Shown here: piece by piece, positions 54,110 through 64,000 of the stretch
Position numbering within the stretch: the stretch's first letter is position 1
Layout of the letters: each line of letters starts with the position of its first letter
NCBI RefSeq assembly: GCF_003217515.1
Contig: NZ_QJSX01000001.1
Coordinates: 372,001 to 436,000, forward strand
Source of the DNA: Deinococcus yavapaiensis KR-236
GTDB lineage: Bacteria; Deinococcota; Deinococci; Deinococcales; Deinococcaceae
Direction of reading: 5' to 3'
Length of the DNA stretch: 64,000 nucleotides
Notes under the pieces: generated by a model
The model's input: only the letters and a program-made list of their open reading frames with translations
Databases searched by the model: none
Told to the model about the DNA's origin: nothing
Translations under genes and position numbers: made by a program

Positions 54110-54454
54110 TCAGCGCACGAACGGACGGGGCGCGTCGGACAGGGCTTCGGCGAGTCGTGGAAGTGCCGTCCGCACGAGGTTCACCGGGAGCGCGCTCGCC
54201 TCGAAGAAGCGGACTTCGAGTGACACAGCGTCCGGCGAACCCCGAACTCCGCGACGGTCGCTTCGAACATCGTCGCCGCGAACTGCACGCGCCAGCCCGT
54301 CTCCTCCAGCACTTCTCGCCGTGCACACTGTACCAGCGTCTCGCCCACCCAAAGGTGCCCTCCGGGCAACCCATAGGCTGTTATCACTTCGACGTTGCAA
54401 AAGGATGCGCCCCGCCAAGTCGCGCACGATCATTTCGGCGGAGGAAGGCGTCAC
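54110..54454 (-). pseudogene. NUDIX hydrolase gene with two compensating frameshifts
   Basis: From GTG 54454 (TACAAT 8 nt upstream) the frame gives SAEMIVRDLAGRILLQRRSD. It then needs a +1 shift near AGCCTATGGG to continue as YGLPGGHLWVGETL, CARREVLEETGW (a full Nudix box, G-x5-E-x7-REVLEETG). Near GCTGTGTC a return shift is needed to reach EVRFFEASALPVN and the stop at 54110. No single frame covers the gene. Either two mutations or sequence errors. Function would be hydrolysis of a nucleoside diphosphate derivative. Confidence 0.7.
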
Positions 54455-54529
54455 GAGGGCGCATTGTAGCGTCGTCCGGGACAATCCCCACTCTTCGCGC
54501 CTGTGGGGAGACTTTAAACTGTCTCTATC

Positions 54530-55525
<996 letters not shown>

Positions 55526-55547
55526 ACGACTTCGGCGAAGCAGCAAA

Positions 55548-55575
55548 AACCCCTCTCCCGATCGGGAGAGGGGTT
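55548..55575. terminator. Bidirectional terminator
   Basis: Fully symmetric AACCCCTCTCCC-GATC-GGGAGAGGGGTT, 12-bp arms, with AAAAA on the left that becomes TTTTT on the minus strand. Serves ispH and the convergent nucleotidase. Confidence 0.8.
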
Positions 55576-55590
55576 CGAGTTGAACGAAGC

Positions 55591-57504
55591 TTACCAGCTC
55601 AGTTGGTACTCGGCGAAGCCGTCTTCGCGGACGCGCACGAGCTTGGCGTTCGCGGGCAGGTACTTCTGGGCGTTAGGGCTGGAGACGAAGATTACGCTGG
55701 CGCCGGGAATCGGGGTGAGCTTCCAGTTGTTGTCGGCGCTCGGGTTAACCGTGCCTTGCGCGGTGACGTACTGGATGAGCGCCTGGCGGTTCTCGTCGGG
55801 CGCGGCGAGAACGATGTTCTTGCCAGTGAGTCCGGGGAACGAGCCGCCGCCCGAAGCGCGGTAGTTGTTCGTCACGACGACGAAGCGCGCGGCCGGATCG
55901 ATCGGCTTGCCTTGGAACTGCAGGTTCTTGATGCGCTGCGCGTTCGGGTTGGCGAGCTTGCCCGCGACGTCGTAGCGGCTGGGCTGCGTCACGTCGATTT
56001 CGTACGTCACGCCGTCGATCACATCGAAGTTGTACGTGGGGAAGGCGTTGTTGACGAGCTCCTGCGCGCCGCCCTTCGCCGCGTCGATTTGGTTGAACTG
56101 GCCCGCGCTGCGCTCGAGCCACTCTTTGACGTTGGCGCCCGTCACCACGACCGCTTGCAAGGTGTTGGGGTACACGTAGAGGTCGGCCACGTTCTTGATG
56201 GCGAACGTTCCGGCGGCGATGTCGGTGTAGTACGAGGGGCCCGAGCGGCCACCGGCCTTGAAGGGCGCCGCGGCAGACAGGATGGGCAGGTTCGCGTACT
56301 CCGTCCCCTTGAGGGCGTTTTGCGTGTAGGCGATTTGCGCGTTCGACACGAGTTGCACGGAGGGATCGTCTTGCACGAGCGCGAAGTACGAGTTGATGGG
56401 GGCGGCCAACTCGGCGACCTTGCCACGCACGTACGACAACGTGCCTTCGTGCGAAGTCGCCACGGCTGCCTCGACGGCCTTGTCAGGCTGCACGAGCGAC
56501 GTCTTCGTCGCCACGTCCCAGACTTTACGGAGGCTCGACTGCGCGTTGAGGATCGTCCACTTGCCGTTCACGCGGTCGAGCGTGAGGTCGATGATGCCGA
56601 GGTCGTTGCCCCAGAAGCCCGCCATGACGACGGGCTTGCCGTTGATGGTGCCCTTCGTGAGGTCCGCACCGGGGATGTCCTTGTACACGGGCCCGGGGAA
56701 CTCTTGGTGCGAGTGGCCGCTGAGAACCGCGTCGATGCCCTCGACCTTCGTGAGTTCGGTCGCGACGTTCTCCGCGCCCGGTTGGTAATCGGCGCTGATC
56801 CCGGTGTGGGCGACGGCGATGATGACGTCCGCGCCCTTCTTCTTCATCTCGGGAATGAACTTGCGAGCAGTCTCGACGATGTCACGGGTCGTGACCTTGC
56901 CTTCGAGGCTCGACTTGTCCCACTCCACGATTTGCGGCGGCAGGAAGCCGATGACGCCCACGCGAATGAGGCGCAACTTGCCTTCGGAGTCCTTGAGCCA
57001 ACGCGTCTGGATGACGTACGGCGTGAAGGCGTTCTTGTCGTTGGCGGGGTTGGAGTCACCGTCGTCGACGTACACGTTCGCGCTGACGTAGGGCATGCCC
57101 GAGGACGCGATGACGTTCTTGAGGTAGTCGAGTCCGTAGTTGAACTCGTGGTTGCCGAGGTTGCCGACGTCGTACTTCAGCGTCGCCATGGCCTTGTGCA
57201 TGGGGTGCTGCTCGCCGGGCTTCAGTGGATTGACGCGCGCCACGAAGTCACCGAGCGGGTTGCCTTGAATCAGGTCCCCGTTGTCGATGAGCATCGTGTT
57301 CGCCTTTTCCTTGCGCGCTTCGCGAATGCGCGTGGCGGTGTACTCGAAGCCGTACTCGCCCGTCGGCTTGTCCTGGTAGTAGTCGTAGCCCAGGGCGTTG
57401 GAGTGCAAGTCCGTCGTTTCGAGAATGCGGAGCTCGACGGGCGCTGCGTTGGCGGCACCGAGCGCGAGCAACGCGGCGGTCAAAAGGGAATTCTGCAATC
57501 GCAC
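55591..57504 (-). CDS. cpdB: Secreted 2',3'-cyclic-nucleotide phosphodiesterase/nucleotidase (CpdB-like)
   Basis: 637 residues, GTG start, signal peptide 1-20. Metal motifs ILETTDLHSNALGYDYYQDKP, IDNGDLIQGNPLGDF, LGNHEFNYG, AVAHTG and SGHSHQEFPG match CpdB. The C-terminal nucleotide-binding domain carries NNYRASGGG. It hydrolyses 2',3'-cyclic nucleotides and nucleotides outside the cell. TATAAC lies 8 nt upstream of the start. Confidence 0.88.
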   Translation of the reverse strand: MRLQNSLLTAALLALGAANAAPVELRILETTDLHSNALGYDYYQDKPTGEYGFEYTATRIREARKEKANTMLIDNGDLIQGNPLGDFVARVNPLKPGEQHPMHKAMATLKYDVGNLGNHEFNYGLDYLKNVIASSGMPYVSANVYVDDGDSNPANDKNAFTPYVIQTRWLKDSEGKLRLIRVGVIGFLPPQIVEWDKSSLEGKVTTRDIVETARKFIPEMKKKGADVIIAVAHTGISADYQPGAENVATELTKVEGIDAVLSGHSHQEFPGPVYKDIPGADLTKGTINGKPVVMAGFWGNDLGIIDLTLDRVNGKWTILNAQSSLRKVWDVATKTSLVQPDKAVEAAVATSHEGTLSYVRGKVAELAAPINSYFALVQDDPSVQLVSNAQIAYTQNALKGTEYANLPILSAAAPFKAGGRSGPSYYTDIAAGTFAIKNVADLYVYPNTLQAVVVTGANVKEWLERSAGQFNQIDAAKGGAQELVNNAFPTYNFDVIDGVTYEIDVTQPSRYDVAGKLANPNAQRIKNLQFQGKPIDPAARFVVVTNNYRASGGGSFPGLTGKNIVLAAPDENRQALIQYVTAQGTVNPSADNNWKLTPIPGASVIFVSSPNAQKYLPANAKLVRVREDGFAEYQLSW

Positions 57505-57577
57505 GAGGAAGTGTTATAACGCACGCGGCGTCAGAGGTATGTGACGGAGTGAAGCGCGAGGGCTTATGGTTTGAGGT

Positions 57578-58300
57578 ATGTTTGAACTTTCCGGAAAACG
57601 GGCGCTCGTTACGGGCGCGAGCGCGGGCATCGGACTCGCGACGGCCGAAGTCCTGCGCGAACTCGGAGCGGACGTCGTTGTTGCGGCGCGAAGCGAGGAG
57701 GCCCTTCGCGAAGCGGCCGCGACGTTGTCGGCGTCGTACGTCGTCGCCGACCTCTCGGACGCTCGGCAAATAGACCGCCTGCTCGCCGAGGTCGGTCCTG
57801 TCGACATCCTGATCAGCAATGCGGGCGGCCCTCCGACCGGCCTGCCGAGCGCCGTGACGGACGAGGCGTGGCAGCGCGGATTCGAGCTGACGTTCATGAG
57901 CAGCGTGCGTCTCGCGCGCGGCGTCCTGCCGTCCATGCGGTCACGCGGTTGGGGCCGCATCATCGCCATCACGAGCCTCACCGTGAACCGTCCCTTGCTG
58001 GGTCTGCCCGTTTCCAACGCCTTGCGCGCGGGCGTCACGAACTACTACCGCTCGCTCGCCTTGGAGGTGGCGCGCGACGGCGTCACCGTGAACACCGTCG
58101 CGCCCGGATACACGGCGACCCAACGCCTCGCCGAGGTCTTCAAATCGCCCGAGGACGAGGCGCGCACGCTTCAAGAAATCCCGGCGGCGCGCCTCGGCAC
58201 GTCACGGGAGGTCGCGTCGGCGGTCGCCTTCCTCGCGTCGAACGAAGCCGCTTACATCACGGGTCAAGAACTCCTCGTCGACGGCGGCTGGGGAATCTGA
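57578..58300 (+). CDS. SDR-family oxidoreductase with atypical active site
   Basis: 240 residues. Intact dinucleotide motif TGASAGIG, NAGG and the C-terminal YITGQELLVDGGW of 3-oxoacyl-ACP reductase-like SDRs. The catalytic Ser is present (ITSLTVNRP) but the Tyr-x3-Lys position reads SNALRAG, so the general-acid Tyr and Lys are missing. SDRs with this SNxxRA variant exist; the chemistry is not certain. ATG 57578 has TATGGT 7 nt upstream. Confidence 0.85.
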   Translation: MFELSGKRALVTGASAGIGLATAEVLRELGADVVVAARSEEALREAAATLSASYVVADLSDARQIDRLLAEVGPVDILISNAGGPPTGLPSAVTDEAWQRGFELTFMSSVRLARGVLPSMRSRGWGRIIAITSLTVNRPLLGLPVSNALRAGVTNYYRSLALEVARDGVTVNTVAPGYTATQRLAEVFKSPEDEARTLQEIPAARLGTSREVASAVAFLASNEAAYITGQELLVDGGWGI

Positions 58301-58301
58301 C

Positions 58302-58724
<423 letters not shown>

Positions 58725-58786
58725 GAGCTCAAGTGTCGAGGGTCGAAGTTCGGGGGTCAAGGAGCAGGCTCGCTATTGAGTCCTGC

Positions 58787-60007
58787 TCACGCTTCTGCCG
58801 TGTCGAGCACCTCGTCGTCCTCGTCTTCGAGCGCGGCGAGCACCACGCGGAAGGTCGCGCCTCCGCCGGGCGTGTCCAGCACGAAAATCTGACCTTTGTG
58901 CGCCAGCACGACCTGCTGCGAGATCGTGAGGCCCAATCCCGCGCTTCCCGCTTCCTTGCCGCGGTAGAACTTGTCGAAGATGCGCGGCTTCACGTCGTCT
59001 GGAACGCCCGGCCCGTGGTCCACGACGTCCACTTGAACTTCCGAGCCGGCCTTGCGCGCCTCGACATGAACGAGGTCGGCCTTGCCGCACACGCGGATGG
59101 CGTTCGTGACGAGATTGACGAACACTTGCCCGAGGCGCATGGGATCGCCGACGGCCTCCAAGCTCTTCGGAGCCACGACGCGCACGCCGTAGTCACGTCC
59201 GACTTGCCGCACGAGATCGGCGAGGTTGACGAAGTGCGGCTCGATGCTCTGCACGAGCTCACCGCGCGAGAGCTGAAGCAAGTCGTTCACCAGCCGCGTC
59301 ATGTTCTCGGCGACGCGAATGGGATCGCCGAGCAGTTCGGGCTTTCCGATTTCGCGTTGGGCGCGGCGCAAGTAACCCAGAAGCGCCGTCAGCGGCGTGC
59401 GCAACTCGTGGCTCGTCTCGGCGAGGAAGGTCTTTTGCAGCTTGAGGGCTTCTTCGAGTTGCGCGGCCGTCTTCGCGAGTTTTTCGCCGCGCTCCTCGGC
59501 GAGGCGGTTGAGACGCTCGACTTCCTCCAAGCGCTGCTGCAACGTGCCGTTGAGCTGGCGAATCTCCGCTTCGGCGCGTTCGCGCCGCGCCCGCTCGGCC
59601 GCCTCTGTGATCGCGCGCAGCACGGCGGGCACGAGGCGCTCCAACCTCTGCTTGAGGACGTAATCCGTCACGCCTTCGCGCAGCGTCTCCACGGCGACTT
59701 CCTCGCCCATCGCGCCCGTCACGATCACGAAGGGCATGTGCGGATACGTCGCGCGTACATACTCGAACGCGGAGAGGCCGTCGTAGGACGGCAGCGAGTA
59801 GTCCGAGAGGACGATGTGCGGCGAGAAGTCCGCGAGGCGCGCTTGAAAGTCCTCCTCGGTGTCGACGCGCTCGATCGCCGTCGGCCACGGCATGTCCCCT
59901 TCTTCGAGCATGGCGCGCACGAGTTCGTGATCGAGAAGGTTGTCCTCGAGGTGAAGGACGCGCATCGTTCCTTGAATGGCGTTCGAATCGTAGTAATCCG
60001 TCATCAT
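58787..60007 (-). CDS. Receiver domain-histidine kinase hybrid (REC-HisKA-HATPase)
   Basis: 406 residues. N-terminal receiver with acidic pair LEDN and phospho-Asp near residue 69 in LSDYSLP, Lys in YVLKQRLE; a coiled-coil linker (about 140-200, ERARRERAEAEIRQLNGTL); HisKA FLAETSHELRTPLTALLGYL with the His; and HATPase boxes NLVTNAIRV, DHGPGVP and GLGLTI. The receiver could take phosphate from the kinase encoded upstream. ATG 60007 overlaps its stop (ATGA). Confidence 0.9.
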   Translation of the reverse strand: MMTDYYDSNAIQGTMRVLHLEDNLLDHELVRAMLEEGDMPWPTAIERVDTEEDFQARLADFSPHIVLSDYSLPSYDGLSAFEYVRATYPHMPFVIVTGAMGEEVAVETLREGVTDYVLKQRLERLVPAVLRAITEAAERARRERAEAEIRQLNGTLQQRLEEVERLNRLAEERGEKLAKTAAQLEEALKLQKTFLAETSHELRTPLTALLGYLRRAQREIGKPELLGDPIRVAENMTRLVNDLLQLSRGELVQSIEPHFVNLADLVRQVGRDYGVRVVAPKSLEAVGDPMRLGQVFVNLVTNAIRVCGKADLVHVEARKAGSEVQVDVVDHGPGVPDDVKPRIFDKFYRGKEAGSAGLGLTISQQVVLAHKGQIFVLDTPGGGATFRVVLAALEDEDDEVLDTAEA

Positions 60008-62988
60008 GAATTCATCGTCCCTTCCTGCGGTTGGCGCTCCAAAGGCAAGCTGAAGTAAAACGTCGCTCCTTCGCCGAGTCGAGATTCGGCCCACACGCGT
60101 CCACCGTGACGCGTCACGATACGTCGGACGTTCGCGAGGCCGATGCCGGTCCCTTCGAATTCCTCAGCGCGGTGCAGCCGTTGAAACACCCCGAAGAGCT
60201 TGTCGGCGAAGCGCTCGTCGAAGCCGACGCCGTTGTCCGAGATGGAAATGACCGCCTCGTCGTTCTCCTCGTACCAGCGAACGCGAATGACGCTTTCTTC
60301 GCGTCCGCGGCTGTACTTGAGGGCATTCGAGAAGAGGTTCGTGAAGACGAGCTTGAGAAGATTGCCGTCACCCACGACCGTCGGCAGGGACTCCACGTCC
60401 CACGTCACGCGCCGCTCGGCGAGGTCGGGAGCGAGTTCCGCGCGCGCTTCCGCGAGGACCTTGTCGAGGCGCACGGGCGCCGCGCGCATCTCCGTGCGGC
60501 CCATGCGCGAGAAGTTGAGAAGATCGTCGATGAGGGCGCTCATGCGTGTCGCGGCGTCCACCATGATGCCGAGGTAACGCTTGCCTTTCGGGCCGAGTTG
60601 ACTTTCGGCTTCCTTCGTGAGCAGGTCCCCGAAGCCCACGACGTGTCTGAGGGGCGTGCGCAGGTCGTGCGAGACGCTGTAACTGAACGCCTCCAACTCG
60701 CGGTTGGCTTCTTGCAGTTCGCGCGTGCGCTGCTCGACGCGCGCCTCGAGCGTCGCGTTGAGGTCCTTCACCGCCCGCTCGGCTTCGCGGGCTTGGACGA
60801 AGAGGCGTTCGTTGTCGAGCGCCGTCGCGAGGCGCGCGGCAATTTCGTGGGCGAGTTCGAGGTCACGGTCGTCGGGCGTGCCGCGCACGCCGAGCAGCAG
60901 CACCCCGAAGGGGCGCTCACCGCGCGCCACGAGCGGCAAGGCCACCGCGCCGCCGAGGCCGAGCTCGAGCAACAAGTCGTCTTGCGGCCACACTTCGCTT
61001 TGCCCGGTCGTCAAGACGCGCTCCACGAACGCTTCCGTCGAAGCCATGGAACGCTCCACGCCTTCGAGGTTCACGTGCGGTTTGGCGGCGCGCGTCATCG
61101 CGTACTCACCGCCGTCCAGCGTCCACAAGGACGCACTTTCGAACATCCGCTCTACCAGCAAGCGCAAGATTTCCGAGACATCGCGCGTTTCGCCGAGCGG
61201 ACGTGCGAGCAGTCGGCTCACGTCGGCCAGCAGGGAGGCCGCCGCTTCGGCGTACACCTCGTCCTCGACGTCCGTGAGAATCCCGATCCACTCCAGCACT
61301 CCGCCTTCGGGAGACAAGACGCTCGTGGCGCGCGCCATGAACGTCCGGTACTCGCCGCCCACCGACCTCAGGCGGTACTCGCCTTCGAACGGACGTCTCG
61401 TCGACACGGCGCGCTCCCAATTGACTCGGAAGGCTTCGCGGTCGTCAGGGTGCAGCACGTCCGGCGCGAAGCCTTGAGGCGCGCGCTGAGGCCCGACGTA
61501 CTCGTCCCAGCGGCGGTTGAAGTACGTCACTCGTCCGTCGGGACCGGCGAGCCATACGATTTGCGGCATGCCTTCCACGAGGCTGCGGTAACGCGTTTCG
61601 CTTTCTCTCACGGCACGCTCGGCGGCGAGGCGCTCGGTCATGTCACGCACGACTTCCAATTGGCCGAGCAGCTCACCGCCCATGCCGCGTACTTCCGAGC
61701 GTTGCAGCTCTCCGACGAAGCGCGTGCCGTCCTTGCGCTCGAAGCTCGCCGACACACTCTCGGCGGCGTCGAAGTCGCCGGGGTCCTCGGCGTACAGGCG
61801 GCGCACGGGTTGGCCTTGCAATTCGCCGCTGGAGTACCCGAAGGTACGCACCGAGGCGTCGTTGGAGAGACGCACGCGTCCCGAAGCGTCCGCCAAGATG
61901 GCGGCGTCGTGCATCGCGCGGAAAATCGATTCGAACTCCGCGCGTGACTTGTCGAGCGATTCGCGCGACCGCGCGAGCCGAACGCTGAGCTCCTCGGCGC
62001 GGCGACGCGCGCTCACTTGGGTCTGCGTGCCGATGAAGGCGAACAAGGCGATGAGGAAGCCGAGCACCAGGATGAACCACGGAGTGAGGCTCAGCGGTCC
62101 GCGGCCGAAGCCGCTCGGCGCGGAGAAGGCGAGATTCCACGTTCGTCCCGCGATCGCCACGGAGCGGTCGGCTCCGAAGGTCACGTTGTTGGGAACGGCG
62201 CCGAACAGCGTGCCGGACGGGTCGCGCACGGTGACACGCAACGAGTTCGACCGGACGCCGAGCGCCGCGTTCAGAAAGTCGCCCACGCGAAAGGGCGCGT
62301 ACACGAAGCCGAGGATGGCCGCTCGGCGTTCGGCGAGGGTGCGCAAGCTGAAGTTGTCGCGGTAGATCGGGATGTAGATCAGAAAACCGTTTTGCGGCGC
62401 TTGCTTACGGTCTTCTTGCACGAGGGTCACGCGGCCCGTCGCACTGACGTCGCCCGTGTCGCGCGCCTGTTCGATCGCTGCGCGCCGCGCCCGTTCCGAC
62501 GCCATGTCGTACCCGAGGGCATACTGGTTGGCAGAGTCGCGAGGTTCGAGGTAGGTGACGGGAACGGCGAAGTCGAAGGGCGCGCCGGGCCGAATCGCGA
62601 AGTTCAAGGCGCCTTCGCGTCGCAACTGCTGTTCGAACGCCTCCTGACTCGCGGGCCGCACGTACTGCGCGAAGCCGAGGCCCTGGATGCCAGGATAGTT
62701 CCGCTCGAGTTCCAGCGCGTCCACGAAGCGCGCGAAGTCATCGCGCGACACGTTGGCGTACATGCTCCACAGTCCGCGCGTGGAACGCATCACCTGCACG
62801 TACCCGTCGAGACGCTCCTGAATTTGCAGCGTGGCGGTGTCCACCTCGCGTAGAAACTGCGTGCGCTGCTGGCCTACGACGAGTTGCTGCACGAACCAGG
62901 TGCTGAATGCCGTGAGCAGCAGCACGAGCAGCAAGACAACGTAGGCGGGACTGAAGCGAGCGCGCCGAGGCAAGGCGGCATTCGTCAT
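60004..62988 (-). CDS. CHASE-PAS-PAS-GAF histidine kinase
   Basis: 994 residues. Membrane helix 13-33, extracellular CHASE domain (about 60-290, VSATGRVTLVQE, GFLIYIPIYRDN), second helix about 300-320, PAS domains around 350-475 and 480-605, a GAF-like domain about 620-770, a coiled-coil region (LNATLEARVEQRTRELQEANRELE), HisKA (FSYSVSHDLRTPLRHVVGF) and HATPase (NLFSNALKYS, DNGVGFD, GTGIGLA). Senses an external signal, then phosphorylates the receiver of the downstream hybrid. First gene of a two-gene unit. Confidence 0.9.
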   Translation of the reverse strand: MTNAALPRRARFSPAYVVLLLVLLLTAFSTWFVQQLVVGQQRTQFLREVDTATLQIQERLDGYVQVMRSTRGLWSMYANVSRDDFARFVDALELERNYPGIQGLGFAQYVRPASQEAFEQQLRREGALNFAIRPGAPFDFAVPVTYLEPRDSANQYALGYDMASERARRAAIEQARDTGDVSATGRVTLVQEDRKQAPQNGFLIYIPIYRDNFSLRTLAERRAAILGFVYAPFRVGDFLNAALGVRSNSLRVTVRDPSGTLFGAVPNNVTFGADRSVAIAGRTWNLAFSAPSGFGRGPLSLTPWFILVLGFLIALFAFIGTQTQVSARRRAEELSVRLARSRESLDKSRAEFESIFRAMHDAAILADASGRVRLSNDASVRTFGYSSGELQGQPVRRLYAEDPGDFDAAESVSASFERKDGTRFVGELQRSEVRGMGGELLGQLEVVRDMTERLAAERAVRESETRYRSLVEGMPQIVWLAGPDGRVTYFNRRWDEYVGPQRAPQGFAPDVLHPDDREAFRVNWERAVSTRRPFEGEYRLRSVGGEYRTFMARATSVLSPEGGVLEWIGILTDVEDEVYAEAAASLLADVSRLLARPLGETRDVSEILRLLVERMFESASLWTLDGGEYAMTRAAKPHVNLEGVERSMASTEAFVERVLTTGQSEVWPQDDLLLELGLGGAVALPLVARGERPFGVLLLGVRGTPDDRDLELAHEIAARLATALDNERLFVQAREAERAVKDLNATLEARVEQRTRELQEANRELEAFSYSVSHDLRTPLRHVVGFGDLLTKEAESQLGPKGKRYLGIMVDAATRMSALIDDLLNFSRMGRTEMRAAPVRLDKVLAEARAELAPDLAERRVTWDVESLPTVVGDGNLLKLVFTNLFSNALKYSRGREESVIRVRWYEENDEAVISISDNGVGFDERFADKLFGVFQRLHRAEEFEGTGIGLANVRRIVTRHGGRVWAESRLGEGATFYFSLPLERQPQEGTMNS

Positions 62989-62996
62989 GGCGGCAC

Positions 62997-63809
62997 CTAC
63001 TTTAGCGCTCTCGCATGAGCTTCCCGAGCAGCGTTCAAGAAAACCTTCACGGAGACATCGACGCCCGTCCACGCGAGGAAGCTCAACCGTGCCTGCTGCG
63101 CGAGCATCGACAATCCGCTTTCGGCCCGGCTGCCCGCCGCGCGCGCTTCGCGCACGAGCCGCGTGTCCTCGGGCGCGTATACCATGTCGTACACGAAGGC
63201 GTTCGAGGGCAAGGGCGGAAACGTGGGAAGCGGAGACTCGTCGGGCGCGTTCAGCCCCGCCGACGTCGCGTTCACCACGAGCGCCGCGTCGCTCCACGGC
63301 ACGTCGCCGAAGGCGTTCCACGACACGCCGAACTCCTCGGCGAGCCGCGCCGCCTTGTCGAGGTTGCGGTTGCACACGTGCACCTCGAAGCCCGCTTCGC
63401 GCAGCGCGAACACGCCCGCGCGGGCGGCGCCTCCCGCGCCGAGGACGACCGCCAGTCCGCTCTTCGGCGCCCCCACTTCGCTCAAGGCCGCCATGAGGCC
63501 GGGCGCGTCCGTGTTGTCGCCGAGGAGCGTTTCGCCGTCGCGCACGATCGTGTTCACCGCGCCGACGCTTCGAGCCGCTGGCGTCAGGTCGTCGAGTAGC
63601 GGCACGACCGCCTCCTTGTGCGGCAGCGACACGTTCGCGCCGAGCACGTCACGGGTTCGCAAGGACGTCACCGCGCTTGCCAGTTCCGCGCTTGGGACGC
63701 GGCGCGCCTCGTAGGAGCCCGCCAAGTCCGCCGCCCGAAACGCCGCCGCGTGCATGGCAGGTGAACGCGAATGGGCGGCAGGATCGGCGAACAAAAAGGC
63801 ACGCAGCAT
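62997..63809 (-). CDS. aroE: Shikimate dehydrogenase
   Basis: 270 residues. HSRSPAMHAAAF (shikimate site), NVSLPHKEAV (catalytic Lys), the NADP motif LGAGGAARAGV and NRNLDKA, and the C-terminal GLSMLAQQARLSFLAWTG. Reduces 3-dehydroshikimate to shikimate. TAGACT 6 nt before ATG 63809 indicates a leaderless mRNA. It is 8 bp upstream of the sensor-kinase gene, so the two may share a transcript. Confidence 0.94.
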   Translation of the reverse strand: MLRAFLFADPAAHSRSPAMHAAAFRAADLAGSYEARRVPSAELASAVTSLRTRDVLGANVSLPHKEAVVPLLDDLTPAARSVGAVNTIVRDGETLLGDNTDAPGLMAALSEVGAPKSGLAVVLGAGGAARAGVFALREAGFEVHVCNRNLDKAARLAEEFGVSWNAFGDVPWSDAALVVNATSAGLNAPDESPLPTFPPLPSNAFVYDMVYAPEDTRLVREARAAGSRAESGLSMLAQQARLSFLAWTGVDVSVKVFLNAAREAHARALK

Positions 63810-63815
63810 GAGTAC

Positions 63816-63821
63816 AGTCTA
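63816..63821 (-). promoter_or_regulatory. -10 box TAGACT, leaderless start of aroE
   Basis: On the minus strand TAGACT is 6 nt from ATG 63809. Confidence 0.5.
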
Positions 63822-63945
63822 GAGGCCCAACGTCGCGACGCCTTGAGATTCGCTTGCGATAAGCTTCAGCCGCACGAAAAACGCGCAAAGTGTGCGTTGG
63901 CGCACTTCACGGGCGCAGACGCCGCACCACAATACGGGCGAGCGC

Positions 63946-64000
63946 ATGAGACACGCACTTTCCCGACCCGCTGCCACGCGCAGGGGGGTCACCGCGCTTT
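63946..64000 (+). CDS. Possible start of a gene running off the right edge
   Basis: ATG 63946 opens a frame to the window end (MRHALSRPAATRRGVTAL). Basic N-terminus that then turns small and hydrophobic, perhaps a signal peptide. Too short to judge. Confidence 0.25.
   Translation, partial: MRHALSRPAATRRGVTAL

Noticed and set aside
63880..63910. Imperfect hairpin with CGCA arms near the right edge
   Set aside because: Short, imperfect stem; no gene context in the window.

Overview
The window is about 64 kb of GC-rich chromosome. The organism is most likely a Deinococcus or a close relative. This is inferred from: LysW-type lysine biosynthesis genes (lysZ, lysK); many start codons 5 to 7 nt after a -10 box, which implies leaderless mRNAs; frequent GTG starts and 4-nt ATGA/GTGA overlaps; and the mix of families (Rrf2 regulators, Etf/acyl-CoA dehydrogenases, HD-GYP proteins, two secreted nucleotidases). 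No rRNA, tRNA, CRISPR array, insertion sequence or prophage was recognised. The region looks like ordinary chromosome with a few decayed genes.

Layout, left to right. 1-8.4 kb: a truncated phosphotransferase gene, an HNH-like protein, an SDR, a thioesterase, then lysZ and lysK separated by two small or medium membrane proteins and a possible PD-(D/E)XK nuclease-like protein, followed by an SLC13-type transporter. 8.4-15.5 kb: a minus-strand set (polyprenyl synthase, phosphoesterase, cytochrome P450), an HD-GYP protein, then purM, a histidine phosphatase and a MeaB-type GTPase that appears to start with CTG, and a frameshifted small gene. 15.8-20.4 kb: a polyamine ABC importer (potA, potB, potC, potD) with a spermidine-acetyltransferase-like GNAT gene between potC and potD.

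20.4-23.2 kb: an Rrf2 regulator with three Cys faces a three-gene unit: a multicopper oxidase/nitrite-reductase-like protein fused to a cupredoxin, a truncated haemoglobin and a cupin. A strong inverted repeat lies between them. This looks like a nitrosative or copper stress module. 23.4-29.2 kb: a lipoprotein, an ArsR/AHSA1 pair, an MscS channel, a cytochrome c-copper monooxygenase (PHM-like) fusion and a DUF1028 protein. 29.3-39.0 kb: a sulfur region with an Rrf2/CymR-like regulator, sulfite reductase, APS kinase, APS/PAPS reductase, ATP sulfurylase, two tandem SsuA-like binding proteins with permease and ATPase, and a LivJ-like binding protein.

39-46.5 kb: a degenerate alpha/beta hydrolase, a lipid kinase, wecB, wecA, upp, a phosphotransferase, a GAF/HD-GYP protein and a Cys-cluster protein. 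46.8-54.1 kb: etfA, etfB and an acyl-CoA dehydrogenase in one operon, an M23 lipoprotein, a 5'-nucleotidase and a second acyl-CoA dehydrogenase. Both dehydrogenases have a similar palindrome upstream, suggesting one TetR-type regulator. 54.1-64 kb: a NUDIX gene broken by two compensating frameshifts, ispH, a second nucleotidase, an SDR, an OsmC protein, a two-gene sensor kinase operon and aroE.
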